Positions 1 through 8,575 of a DNA stretch of 64,000 bases are shown piece after piece (within the stretch, counting starts at the first letter, position 1; every line of letters starts with the position of its first letter). The stretch is from the NCBI GenBank assembly GCA_963730685.1, contig CAVSSP010000004.1, positions 682,001 to 746,000 on the forward strand. Reading direction: 5' to 3'. A model generated the notes under the pieces. It was not told the origin of the DNA and did no database searches. It was given only the letters and a program-made list of their open reading frames with translations. Source of the DNA: Bog-756 sp963730685 (GTDB taxonomy: Bacteria; Actinomycetota; Acidimicrobiia; Acidimicrobiales; RAAP-2). The position numbers were made by a program, and so were the translations under genes.

Positions 1-972
1 GCCGCACCACAGCATGCCTTTGAGGAAATGGTGGTGACGGCGTTGGCGTGTTCCTCGTTCGCTGCGCTCGTCCATGACCGCCTGCACCTCGTCGAAAAGG
101 GCTTCGCTGATCAACGCCTCGTGCCGTCCGTTGAAGATATCGCCCTTGTAACGCACATAGCCTGCGTAATAGGGGTCACGGAGCATCTCGGCAAGCTTCG
201 AGACTGACACCGCACCGGCCGGGTAACGGCCTCCCCGTGTGCGCAGACCTCGCTCGGTCAGCTCGTCTTGGAGTGCCTCCAGGGACCACTTGCGCGTGCT
301 GTAGAGCTCAAAGGCGACCTTCACGAAGGGTGCCCGTTCCTCATCCAGAATCGAGATGCCGATGTTGCGCCCTTCGGAGGTGTCTCGTCGATTGAGGTAG
401 CCGAGCGGCGCCTTCCCGAGCGTCCCGCCGTTCTTCGCCTTGGCGGACATTTTGTAGGAGATGTCAGCGCCACTTGCCGCAGACTGGTATTCGTCCACCG
501 CCGAGAGGATGGTTTCGACCATGTCGCTCTCAGGACCTTCGCCCAAGTCAACAACCGTTGAGACGATGCGGGTCCCGCATTTGGCCAGGTCACGCCTGGT
601 GATGGCAGCATCAACGCTGTTTCGAAACATCCGGTTGAAGTGGTAGCAGATGATGTAGTCGACGTCGCCTTCCTCCTTTGCGCAGGCCAGCATTTCCTGG
701 AAGACCTCTCGCTTGTCGATGGAGGTGGCACTGCGCCCCGGCTCGAGGAACTCGCGCGCCACGTAGGCACCGAGTTCGACACTTTTGAGTTGGCATTGGC
801 CGCGCTGGAACGGCAGCGAGATCCCCTCAGGGTTGTAGTCGGTATTGACTTGGGAGGGGGTGCTTACACGCAGGTAGGTGTACGCCTTCTTGGGAGCAGG
901 AGCATCCGACGAATCTGTGCCGCGCGCGACCGCCTTCTTCTCTTGTGTCTTATTGGCGGTAGCTCTCGTCAT
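1..972 (-). CDS. Large serine recombinase (site-specific integrase), C-terminus beyond window edge
   Basis: DNA integrase/excisionase of the large serine recombinase family, expected to integrate and excise the mobile island. I read 324 codons in one open frame down to base 1. The catalytic serine lies in YLRVSTPSQ (Ser about residue 37). The resolvase domain runs to about residue 170 with HFNRMFRNS as the arginine motif. The recombinase domain follows (GKAPLGYLNRR, then LRDPYYAGYVRYKG), and the zinc-ribbon begins at LWCG exactly at the edge. Family members are usually 450-600 residues, so a third or more is missing. Start chosen at ATG 972, with AAAGGAA just upstream. It lies 23 bp after the ImmA-like gene, so XRE-ImmA-integrase read as one operon. 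The attachment site should lie off the left edge. Confidence 0.93.
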   Translation of the reverse strand, partial: MTRATANKTQEKKAVARGTDSSDAPAPKKAYTYLRVSTPSQVNTDYNPEGISLPFQRGQCQLKSVELGAYVAREFLEPGRSATSIDKREVFQEMLACAKEEGDVDYIICYHFNRMFRNSVDAAITRRDLAKCGTRIVSTVVDLGEGPESDMVETILSAVDEYQSAASGADISYKMSAKAKNGGTLGKAPLGYLNRRDTSEGRNIGISILDEERAPFVKVAFELYSTRKWSLEALQDELTERGLRTRGGRYPAGAVSVSKLAEMLRDPYYAGYVRYKGDIFNGRHEALISEALFDEVQAVMDERSERGTRQRRHHHFLKGMLWCG

Positions 973-995
973 GGGATTCCTTTCGTTGAATATGG

Positions 996-1634
996 CTAGT
1001 GCAGCGCTGAGGCTCGGGATCGGTGGTGCCTGGAGGACCACTCACCCCGTCGGTAGAGCTGTCTGGAGAAGGAGGATCCGGGAACTGCGCAGCGGGGAGT
1101 GATTTCCCCAAGTCCGATCTGGCGTAGTCGGACATTTATGGCGCTCTGTGAGACCCCGAAGGAATCGGCAAGGTCGCCAAGATGCTGATTGCCCTCGTGC
1201 CACGCCTTCTCCACCCAAGGCCTGGGCATCAAGAGACACCCGGCGAAGTAGTCACAGATGCGCTCGGACATATTCTCGCGATCATGCTCAGGGAAGCCTG
1301 AGTAGATCTGGTCAATGAAAGGGTGGTCCAGGACGTGTTTGAGTTCGTGAGCGAGGCTGAACTTCTGGCGGGTAACTGGCTCAGCGCCATTGAGGACGAC
1401 ATGCCAGCAGCCATGGGACCACTGTGTCGCACCTGACACCGGGAAGGGGCTCATCCGGTTGACTCGAATCTTCGGCAGGTCGGTGATGATCCTCTCGGGA
1501 ACGGCCGGCGCCGTGATACCGGCAGCAGCCAGAAACCGGGATGCCTGTGTCTCGGCAATCTGGAGCGCCTCGCCATAGAGGAGAGGTCGCATGGGAACCA
1601 GATCGCGCACGTCAGCGATCACGCCCCGACTCAT
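996..1634 (-). CDS. ImmA/IrrE family metallo-endopeptidase
   Basis: Zinc protease of the ImmA/IrrE family, 212 residues, which in known mobile elements cleaves the partner repressor to switch on excision. The HExxH zinc motif is visible as HELKH (about residues 96-100), and a downstream glutamate in SERICDYFAGCLLMP (about 124) fits the third ligand. A C-terminal helix-turn-helix-like stretch (LADSFGVSQSAINVRLRQIG) is usual for the family. Its start overlaps the XRE gene stop by 4 nt, so the two are translationally coupled, and the serine integrase follows 23 bp downstream. The role of cleaving the XRE neighbour is inferred from this arrangement. Confidence 0.92.
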   Translation of the reverse strand: MSRGVIADVRDLVPMRPLLYGEALQIAETQASRFLAAAGITAPAVPERIITDLPKIRVNRMSPFPVSGATQWSHGCWHVVLNGAEPVTRQKFSLAHELKHVLDHPFIDQIYSGFPEHDRENMSERICDYFAGCLLMPRPWVEKAWHEGNQHLGDLADSFGVSQSAINVRLRQIGLGEITPRCAVPGSSFSRQLYRRGEWSSRHHRSRASALH

Positions 1635-2071
1635 GTCATCCTCCGATCTGGCGTCTCCTCGGTCTTGATCGGGCTGGGCTTGTCGGTATCTTTCGGCTTG
1701 GGTGGAAAGACCGGCTGATCAGGAGGGATGTCGTAGTAGCTGCGGAGCATCTCGAAGTAGCGCTCAAGCTCCCCGATGGCCTGAGGCGGGAGTTCGTATT
1801 TCGCTCGGAGGTAGGGCGCAAAGGTGGGCAGACGCTCGGGGGTGTCATACCCGGCGAGACCGTAGAGATCCTCGTAGCGGACATCGATCATGCGAGCGAT
1901 CGTCTGCAGATTCTTTGGCGAGGGCGACTTGTAGTGGCCAGTCTCCAGCTTGCTCCAATAGGAGACGTGAAGGCCTGAGAGGCCAGCTGCGTCGGAGAGT
2001 GTTAGCTCTCGCGACAACCGTCTTGCTCTGATGAATGTACCTAGTATTTGTGGTTTCCTATCTATTGCCAT
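1631..2071 (-). CDS. XRE-family transcriptional regulator (ImmR-like repressor)
   Basis: DNA-binding repressor of 146 residues. A helix-turn-helix of the XRE/Cro type fills about residues 8-65 (FIRARRLSRELTLSDAAG, then YWSKLETG). The C-terminal half is charged and proline-rich, without a known domain that I can name. It is the first gene of an operon with the ImmA-like protease and the integrase. The upstream AT-rich stretch carries inverted repeats that would suit autoregulation. By analogy with ImmR/ImmA pairs it probably keeps the island quiet until cleaved. That role is inference; the fold is clear. Confidence 0.9.
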   Translation of the reverse strand: MAIDRKPQILGTFIRARRLSRELTLSDAAGLSGLHVSYWSKLETGHYKSPSPKNLQTIARMIDVRYEDLYGLAGYDTPERLPTFAPYLRAKYELPPQAIGELERYFEMLRSYYDIPPDQPVFPPKPKDTDKPSPIKTEETPDRRMT

Positions 2072-2226
2072 TGGATAATTCCTAATTAATAGGACTTAAA
2101 TTTTCTCACCATATTCTACTAATGTCAAATCGGAATGGAGCCATATATACCTATAGCTGAACACAATAGTTGTTCACCATTTATTGTGAGTTGGGAGGCG
2201 GGGCCTCCCGCAGTAGCGCCGAAGCA
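2072..2226 (-). promoter_or_regulatory. AT-rich promoter/operator of the XRE-ImmA-integrase operon
   Basis: This stretch is strikingly AT-rich against its GC-rich surroundings. It holds two overlapping inverted repeats: TGAACA-N7-TGTTCA at 2158-2176, and CACAATA...TATTGTG with arms at 2162-2168 and 2182-2188. On the minus strand a TTGACA -35 element (2120-2125) is followed 17 nt later by GAAAAT. A short near-palindrome, CCTAATTAATAGG, lies close to the XRE start. The sequence features are seen; operator function for the XRE protein is inferred. Confidence 0.5.
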
Positions 2227-2631
2227 CTACCGCAGGAGCTGCCCCGCGCTCGTCAGAGGTATCCCGTGTTGGACGGTTCCTCTTTGCCCAGTGCGGCTTG
2301 GGGGCCCTTGGAGCCACCCGTGCCTCCCCGCCGCTTGGCCGATGCCGATGCCATGGGTGCGTCCGAGCAGAGTTGCGATCGCATCCCTGCGGGTAGCGGC
2401 GTCGCGGTCGATATCTGCAAGCACCGCCTCGGCCCGGGCCTGCAGTTGTGGGTTTGACCGTCTGGCTTCGATCCACTGCTCGATGGCCTGCCGAATGGCA
2501 TCGGTCACCGTCAGTTCCTCGAGCTGGGCAATCATCCCCAGCTGGGCGTGCTGGTCTTCTTCCAGTCGGATGGCGAGCGTCTTCACGAGCGCCACCTCCC
2601 GGTTGGAGCGGATGAGTTGTCGATGTCCCAT
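2227..2631 (-). CDS. Ribbon-helix-helix domain protein
   Basis: Small protein of about 134 residues with a ribbon-helix-helix pattern near the N-terminus: a strand (KTLAIRLEEDQHAQL) and two helices (QLEELTVTDAIRQAIEQWIE). Such proteins bind DNA as dimers and act as plasmid or element regulators or antitoxins. The rest is charged, glycine-rich at the end, and unrecognised. I start it at ATG 2631 because GAGGAGG sits 8 nt upstream; the open frame extends to 2742 without a better site. It lies between the methyltransferase and the XRE regulator on the same strand. No toxin partner is visible next to it, so antitoxin is less likely than regulator. Confidence 0.72.
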   Translation of the reverse strand: MGHRQLIRSNREVALVKTLAIRLEEDQHAQLGMIAQLEELTVTDAIRQAIEQWIEARRSNPQLQARAEAVLADIDRDAATRRDAIATLLGRTHGIGIGQAAGRHGWLQGPPSRTGQRGTVQHGIPLTSAGQLLR

Positions 2632-2754
2632 GGACATGTCCTCCTCGGTTGGGTGCGGCCGGCGATCCCCTGGTGAGATCCCCTGGAAAGCCGCAGACCA
2701 CCGACGAGGTGGTTCGGATCGGTCTGCCGCCTCATCGGGCATTCCCGATCCGTT

Positions 2755-3888
2755 TTAGAGCCAGGTCCGGTACTGGGGGTTGATTTCGATTCCCAGCCAG
2801 TCGCGCCCCAACTGCTCGGCCACGAGGCCTACCGTGCCCGCACCCATAAAGGGGTCCAAAACGACGCCGGGAATGGTCGGGGCATTGCATGAGCATGGGA
2901 CCAGATCGCCCACCTCTCGAACTGTGTGCCAACGGTCCCCGTGCGCATGACCTGCCTGTCTCGAACAAGGGGCGTCTTGGATGGGGCCCAACGGGACCCG
3001 CTGCACCGTCACCTCCCGTTCCAAGGCGTCCCACAGCGAGTGCAGATGGCTTCAGGGCAAGTGGCCAGGATTGGCTTGCGGATCAGCTCTGGCGGGAACG
3101 TCGCGAAGTGTGGACCCCGGAAGCCTCGGGTTGGGATCGTCCAGACATCTCCCGGATTCTTCCCCAGCTCATGACCAGGCTGATCGGCTGAACGTGCCCG
3201 TCGCAGGCCGTCTTGTTTGCCAGCCAATGGCCCAGCCCAGTCGGGACGCTTGGCAATCGGGCCCCGGCCTTGCGGCCAGTGTGGGAGCGATGCGGCTCAC
3301 GGATGGCATCGAGGTCGAAGAAGTAACGAGGTGAGCGGACGAGGAGGTAGACGACTTCATAGGTGAGCGTGAGCCGATCGGTGATCGAGGTCGGCAGCGG
3401 GTTCGGCTTGGCCCAGATCACCTTGTTGCGGACGATCCAGCCGTCTTCGGCGAGGGCCAAGAGCAGCCGCTCGGGGGCGCAGAGGAGTCCCTTCGGCGGT
3501 GCGCCGTACTTGGCGTGCCGGGAAAAGGAATCTCCGAGGTTGAGCCACAGGCTTCCGGCGGGCTTGAGCACCCGTCCTACTTCGGCAAGCACCGCCGTAT
3601 GGAGTCGACCCAGTCGTCGACATTCGGTTCCAGGCCGAGCTGACCGGCCGCTGCGTAGTCACGCAGTTGGTAATAGGGAGGAGAAGTCACACAGCAGTCG
3701 ACCGACGCCGTAGGCAGGCCCTGCAACTGTCTGACGGCATCTCCCAGAAGGATCTGACGCCGTGGGATCTCAACCGACGGGCAAGGCTCGCCAAGCCCGA
3801 CTGCGGCGACGGCAATAGCCCCGAGGTGCCAGTCCTGGCCAGTTGGTCTTCTCTTCCCAGATGTTTATGTTGCCATTCCTGTCGTCAT
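2755..3888 (-). pseudogene. DNA methyltransferase (N4-cytosine/N6-adenine beta-class type), frame broken
   Basis: SAM-dependent DNA methylase, recognised across several frames. The catalytic motif TSPPYY with QLRDYAAAGQLGLEP lies near 3660-3700. It is followed by LKPAGSLWLNLGDSF and WIVRNKVIWAKPNPLP, then a zinc-like stretch ICTRCGTPW, and finally the SAM-binding VLDPFMGAGTVGLVA near the end. The order catalytic motif first, SAM motif last is that of the beta class. Frameshifts fall near 3600, in 3083-3227 and near 3015. The best ribosome site (AGGAGG, 7 nt) points to ATG 3888, but that frame meets TAA at codon 8. No restriction partner is adjacent, so an orphan methylase of the mobile element is most likely. 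Confidence 0.75.
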
Positions 3889-3906
3889 GATCGTTCCTCC
3901 TCTCGG

Positions 3907-4824
3907 TTACTGATGGATTGGACCGTGCCCTCGGGCCATCTGGTCGGCCGCCTCGTCGGCTGTCACGACGGCAAAGAGCTGCCTGTGTTCGGCTGGAAGG
4001 CGGTAAAGGGCCATGCCATGAAGTCCCGACGCAGGTCGGTCCTGGTCACCCACAGAACCTGAGGGAAGACCCCTTAATTTCCCCTCTCCCGGCCTGACTG
4101 CCAGTAGCGGACATACGCCGGGCCTTCTTGAGGATCCAGGGACCGATTCGGTCCAGTTGTCCATCTCGCCCCAAAAACGGTCTTCCCAGCGGCCAAGATC
4201 GAAGACGGCAAAGGCGTCGGGCTTAAGGATGGCCGGGGCGCCGCCGGGACCTAAATAGCTGCGCCAACAGGAGGGCTCGGAGTCAAGGGTGAGAGCCGGT
4301 CGCGCATCTCCATTCTCAGCTGGACGTAAATTCGCCCGCGGCCAGGGCGTGGCTCAGGTGGGCCGGGTGGGGGTCCAGGGCGGTCGGTAGCGACGTCGGT
4401 CGGGCCAGACAGTCCGCAGACCGGTAACACCCAGAGCGAAGCAATGACCCGGAACCAGCCCTAACTCCACCGATTGTCCGGTCCAATCGGGACAGGACCT
4501 CAGACTCACAGAGCTTGGCCAGTTCGATGCGGGCAAGTCGACTACCAGACTCAGAGGGCTGGTACGGAGGCGTTGGAGTTGACTCCCAGAGACCACACCC
4601 AGTCGAGCCACGTCGTCCAGGACGGCCCTCTCACGGCTGTTCAGGGACGAGCCGATGGCGGCCGCCGGGCCCGGGTCACGTAGGGCTTCTTGGACGGAAG
4701 GGCCTTCCTCACGCAGAGAATCCACCTAGAGATTCGTTGGCGAATCGGGGGTTTACCTGGGGTGGCCAGGACAACGCCTCCCCCGGTTCAACTCGACCGG
4801 AACCGGGATTTGAGCCTTACTCAT
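3907..4824 (-). pseudogene. Replication-relaxation family protein, frame broken
   Basis: Resembles the replication-relaxation family found in actinobacterial conjugative elements. The typical N-terminal helix-turn-helix, LNSRERAVLDDVARLGVV, lies near 4610-4650, followed by a region rebuilt from two frames ending in CFALGVTGLRTVW. A distal part (DRFWGEMDNWTES) is readable near 4150-4190, and the last frame ends at 3907. At least two or three frameshifts interrupt it. The start at ATG 4824 has GGAGGTG upstream and overlaps the ATPase stop by 8 nt; a start near 4725 is an alternative. The family is known mainly by context, and its biochemical action is not visible here. Confidence 0.6.
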
Positions 4825-7083
4825 GGTCACCTCCGTCACGGTTAGCCTGGGGCGCCGCCCGATCGGGCAGAGTTCGGCCCATCTGGCGCTCCCGAATGGC
4901 TGCTCGGTCTCTTCGCGGTCGACGCCGTACTGCTGCCGACACCGCCTGATCTCCTCCGGATCGGCGGACGGCGGGCCCAGGGGACGGGTCAACCGGTGGC
5001 TGCGGTCTGCGTCGAGCCACCTGCAAAGAGCTGAGCGGCGACCTCATAGGCGCCAAGGCCTTGAAGGTCTTCGGCGGTCAGCGGACCACCCATTTGACGA
5101 GCCAACAGCCGGGCGTCGTCAGCCGATAGTTGGAAAACGATGCTGGACCGGGCGTTAGCCAAGACGGCGCTACGCAGCTCCGGAGTGAGTGCCCGGTCTC
5201 CTGGTGGGCCAACGTCCAGCCGACGCCAAAGCCACGCAACCCGGCCAGGACGCTCGACATGGGCGTCGGCAAATGGACGAAATGTGCCACTCGTCTAGGT
5301 AGACCATGACGGGTCGACGCTGGCGGCGGGAAAGCCGCCCGGGCGGTCGGTACGCTCCAGATCTCGGAGACAGGTGCCTCCAAGAGAGCTGCAGCCTCCT
5401 CGCCGAGCATCCCAGACTCAAGTGAGCAGAGCATCACCTTGCCGAGGCCATGACCTCCCTGATCGTGATCGTCGGCCCGGCCCGGCCGACGATGGCACGT
5501 AGCCGTGGGCGCATCTTAAAGGCACGGACCTTGTTCAGCAAGGGGGCGGTGACAGAAAGTCGCTCGGCATCGCTGATCGATTCGAACCAACCCCAGAAGG
5601 CCCCGACCCCGAGGGGGTCATCGAGCTTGCCGACGACTCGGCGACTGGAAAAATTCGGGTCGGTCAAACAGATCGCAATTTCACAGAGGGTGTAGTTCCC
5701 CGAATGGATGAGAGAGGCCAAAACTGCTCGACAAATGTCGTCCGTGCGCGCACCCCATGCGCTGCTCCAGAAATTTCTGAACAATCCCAGAAGGTTCTCA
5801 ACGGCGGTTTCGGCCTGGTCGGCACTGCTGACCCAGAGCGGATTGATCCCCACGGCGGATAGCGGATCACCAGGGCTCATCACCACGACGTTGCCCCGCT
5901 GGCCCTCGGGAATTCTCATCAAAATCTCGCGGCGAGAGGTCGACCTTTTGGATCCAAGACCAGTGTCGATCTTCCGGCAGCGATGTCTTGAAGGACCATC
6001 TGGATGAGCAGCCAGCTCTTGCCGGACCCGGTCGGGCCAACGACGTGGATGCCGCGCAGTCCGCCCTGGAGATCGAGGGGAATACTCGCGACTGCCCGGG
6101 AAAGTTGGAGTCGGCCAGGATCGTGCCCTCGGTGGGGATAAGAGGCGAGGCAGAAAGGAGCCGACTGCCGCCCAAGACCAACCCCGGTACCGAGATCGCC
6201 TGCATGGCGATCCCGACCAGCCCTGCCAGCTCGCCGACGTTGTAGCTGCTCGGCCAGGTGATGAGCGGCGTGGATCGTCGAATGATCGCCCGGGCCACGG
6301 CAGTCCCGCTGATGGTCCGACGCTTGAGATGGACACCGGGGGATTGGGGCTTCGTGCCAGCTTCCCTCGATCCGGCGTAGGAGCCTCCGAGCGGACCGGT
6401 TCGATGCTGCTGTGACGCCGATGCGGGCCACGCCAAGCATGAGCGGAAGTGACTGCTTCTGCTTGAGGGCGGTAGCCGTCTCGCTGTCCGGGACCGTCCC
6501 GTCTGGCTGCCAGAAGCGTTGCTTGTCAATTTGAATGAGGGGCGACGCGAACCGGTTTACTTGTACTGGCCGGGGTGAGAGTCCAGGCCACAACCACGGC
6601 TTCCTTGCTGCCGAGCGGCTGGAGGCTAAAGAGCAGCTTTGCAGACAGGGCGGCAGCGTCCACCGCCAGCGCCCGCCCATGGGATGAGAGCCGAAACTCG
6701 GCTCCGACCTTCACAGGCAAAGTCTCGATCGCCTCTATCCGTTCGAACCGAACAGCGGGCAGACCTGCCTGCAACATCGTCTCGACGGTCGAGGCCCAGT
6801 GTTCGGGTACGAGAATCTGATGCCGGATGCCGCCCTTGGCGTCTCGTGCGGGGGTTTCGAGAACGACGTGTGGAAGAGCTCCCCAGCGCCGGTACCAGGG
6901 AAGCAACATGCCGGACAGTCCACCAAGACAGCTAGCAACGTCCTCGGCCCCCAGTCCCTTGGGGAAGCTCAGGCGATAAGCGATGAGAGTCTGACGCTGG
7001 CGCTCGGCTGCAGCGAACCTCGCCACGACGATCCCGGCGTAGATAGCCACGCACAGTCCCACAACTACAAGAAATGCGCTCAA
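4817..7083 (-). pseudogene. TraD/FtsK-like conjugative transfer ATPase, frame broken
   Basis: Membrane-anchored P-loop ATPase of the DNA-transfer coupling type. The first 185 codons are intact: an N-terminal membrane helix (FLVVVGLCVAIYAGIVVA) and a soluble part. Walker A (GPTGSGKSW) lies near 6015-6035 and is followed by LVLDPKG. A conserved block, GVNPLW-like through RTDDICRAVLASL, is readable at 5434-5930. Walker B (PVMVYLDEWH) lies near 5290-5310, then LTPELRSAVLANARSS and a tail ending at TAA 4817. Six or more frameshifts separate these pieces. The order of motifs and the neighbours support a role in moving element DNA between cells. It starts 4 nt inside the end of the preceding small gene. 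Confidence 0.75.
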
Positions 7084-7277
7084 GCGGCGCTTCCCTCGTC
7101 CGGGAGGGGCGGCTTCACTTCATCCAACCTCTGGAAGAGAGCCGCCCCTTCCTTGGTTGCCTGATCACGCTCGTCATCATCGAGGCTTGCCACGAGATCG
7201 AGGAGGGCCTCGGCCAATCGCTTGACGTCGATCTCAGACCGCCGGACGACGGTAATACGGACATCTCTGCTGGACAC
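7080..7277 (-). CDS. Small conserved-looking protein upstream of the transfer ATPase
   Basis: About 65 residues, acidic and leucine/alanine-rich, with a helical stretch (KRLAEALLDLVASLDDDERDQ) and no membrane segment. I choose GTG 7277 because AGGAGG lies 6 nt upstream; GTG 7283 touches the ribosome site and is less likely. Its stop overlaps the ATPase start by 4 nt, so translation is coupled. I do not recognise the family. A TTGACA with GATATC 17 nt later on the minus strand (about 7371-7399) may be a promoter in the 176-nt gap upstream. Confidence 0.6.
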   Translation of the reverse strand: MSSRDVRITVVRRSEIDVKRLAEALLDLVASLDDDERDQATKEGAALFQRLDEVKPPLPDEGSAA

Positions 7278-7453
7278 GGGCACCTCCTCTCATTTGTTGC
7301 GACACTCGTCAACGGTGTTGGGGGCGAGCAGGGCCGACCGTTTTGCCGACCCTGGCCTTCCCGCCCCCTGGCCCCGATATCTCATGGAGCTCGACTTCTG
7401 TCAACAGGTATTTACACAGCCCCTGGCACACACCTCGGACTTGCAGAGTCCGC

Positions 7454-7618
7454 CTATCTGCGTCTCAGTAGACCGAGTGCCAGGGCGTAGACAACACCTA
7501 CGCCGATCAGCATCGGCAGCAACGGTCCGATTAACCACGCCGCCACCCTCACCGCGAGACAGACCACAACCATGGTGGTGATCGCCTCGGTGATGCGCCG
7601 ACCCTGCTTTGGGATCAC
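7454..7618 (-). CDS. Small hydrophobic membrane protein (54 aa)
   Basis: A 54-residue frame with one long or two short membrane segments (MVVVCLAVRVAAWLIGPLL, then MLIGVGVVYALALGLL) ending in LRRR. The GTG start at 7618 overlaps the stop of the preceding gene by 4 nt (GTGA), like its neighbours, which argues that it is real despite its size. Probably a membrane component of the element's transfer apparatus, judged only from position. Confidence 0.6.
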   Translation of the reverse strand: MIPKQGRRITEAITTMVVVCLAVRVAAWLIGPLLPMLIGVGVVYALALGLLRRR

Positions 7619-7845
7619 CCACCCCCGTCCTCACGGTGGCGGGTGGCCTCCTCCCACATCTGGGCTCTGGCGTCACTCCCGATTTGTTGAATGCGCCATT
7701 CGGCCTCGACCGAGCGTCTGCGGCCCCGGTAGCGATTCTCGTAGGCCTCGAAGGCTTCGATCACCACCTCGTAGCCGATGGCAATCAGAACGCAAATGGC
7801 AACAACGGTAAAGATGAGGACGAGAACCAACTCGGCCGACCTCAC
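7615..7845 (-). CDS. Small membrane-anchored protein (76 aa)
   Basis: One N-terminal membrane helix (LVLVLIFTVVAICVLIAIGY) followed by a charged helical tail (EAYENRYRGRRRSVEAEWR). It overlaps both neighbours by 4 nt, within a chain of coupled small genes leading to the transfer ATPase. No family recognised; a membrane accessory of conjugation is a guess from context. Confidence 0.65.
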   Translation of the reverse strand: MRSAELVLVLIFTVVAICVLIAIGYEVVIEAFEAYENRYRGRRRSVEAEWRIQQIGSDARAQMWEEATRHREDGGG

Positions 7846-8114
7846 TGGACCATCCGGACTAGCTCTGAGGCGATTGCACCAGCGGCCGTGTCAGCCAACA
7901 TTTTGAGCCGAGCCTCGGCGATCGGCGATTGAGCGACGAGCCGACCCTCCAGTTCGCTGAGTTCGGCGATCGACTGAAGCCCAACCCTGGTTACGAATTC
8001 AATGGCTCTGATTTCGGTGGCATGGACTAGAGCCCGCCGTTCGCTGGCGGCCATCTGCTGGCTCGCCAGCCTCGGCAGGCGACGGGGTCCGTCGAAGGGA
8101 ACGATTGAACTCAT
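7842..8114 (-). CDS. Hypothetical helical protein of the transfer operon
   Basis: About 90 residues starting MSSIVPFDGPRRLPRL, then mostly helix (AIEFVTRVGLQSIAELSELE, then RLKMLADTAAGAIASELVR). Start chosen at ATG 8114, with GGAGGTGG 6 nt upstream and a 4-nt overlap with the gene before. The PFDG-x-RRLPRL opening may be a short interaction motif. No membrane helix and no recognised domain. Confidence 0.62.
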   Translation of the reverse strand: MSSIVPFDGPRRLPRLASQQMAASERRALVHATEIRAIEFVTRVGLQSIAELSELEGRLVAQSPIAEARLKMLADTAAGAIASELVRMVQ

Positions 8115-8281
8115 CGGCCCACCTCCGTTGGGTTGACCGTTCGAGCGCAGCCGGGACACTCACGTTCGATGATCGGCATGTCGATCACTTCTCGGCACGT
8201 CGAACAACAGGCGACGAACCGATCTGGTGGGACCTCTGCTTGCTCTCTCGGACTGTCCTGAGTGACACTTTCAGCAGTCAC
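8111..8281 (-). CDS. Small zinc-ribbon protein (56 aa)
   Basis: A 56-residue protein whose C-terminal half reads CCSTCREVIDMPIIERECP then GCARTV, giving two CxxC knuckles that should bind one zinc. The GTG start at 8281 forms a GTGA overlap with the stop of the previous small gene, and its own stop overlaps the next gene start. Likely a DNA- or protein-binding accessory of the mobile element; no function can be named. Confidence 0.62.
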   Translation of the reverse strand: MTAESVTQDSPREQAEVPPDRFVACCSTCREVIDMPIIERECPGCARTVNPTEVGR

Positions 8282-8415
8282 TGGCCCACCACCCGTCCGC
8301 CGCAGACGCAGTGGTGCACCCGTCGACATCCTGCTGTCTTGGTGCCACACTTCGTGCAGCGGCCTCGGTGCTGCCAGGCCTGCCTGGTCCGAGGATCCTT
8401 TGTCTGAACTGTCAT
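8278..8415 (-). CDS. Tiny zinc-ribbon protein (45 aa), first gene of the leftward operon
   Basis: A 45-residue frame starting MTVQTKDPRTRQAW, with RCTKCGTKTAGC followed by HHCVCGGRVVG, which looks like a CxxC/CxC zinc ribbon. GAGAGGAG stands 9 nt before ATG 8415, and the stop overlaps the next start. These signs make it a credible gene despite its length. It appears to lead the long leftward operon. Role unknown. Confidence 0.58.
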   Translation of the reverse strand: MTVQTKDPRTRQAWQHRGRCTKCGTKTAGCRRVHHCVCGGRVVGQ

Positions 8416-8575
8416 CGTGTAGTGCTCCTCTCGTCAGATTCCGAGGCATCTCCCCGGCGTGCTTCCGAAGAGATCGTGCGCACGCATTCCGTGACCAGGT
8501 CCGAACTCTGCACTCGTCCCAACCCGCGAATGCACAATTCGGACGCCCGCTGCGCGACCGTGCTGAGATGGTTCC

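Noticed and set aside
2227..2631. The ribbon-helix-helix gene as antitoxin of a toxin-antitoxin pair
   Set aside because: Neither neighbour resembles a toxin, and the gaps on both sides are too short to hide one.
2755..3888. Reading the left-hand methyltransferase as half of a restriction-modification pair
   Set aside because: No nuclease-like gene adjoins it; its neighbours are the replication-relaxation protein and a ribbon-helix-helix protein, so an orphan methylase is more likely.
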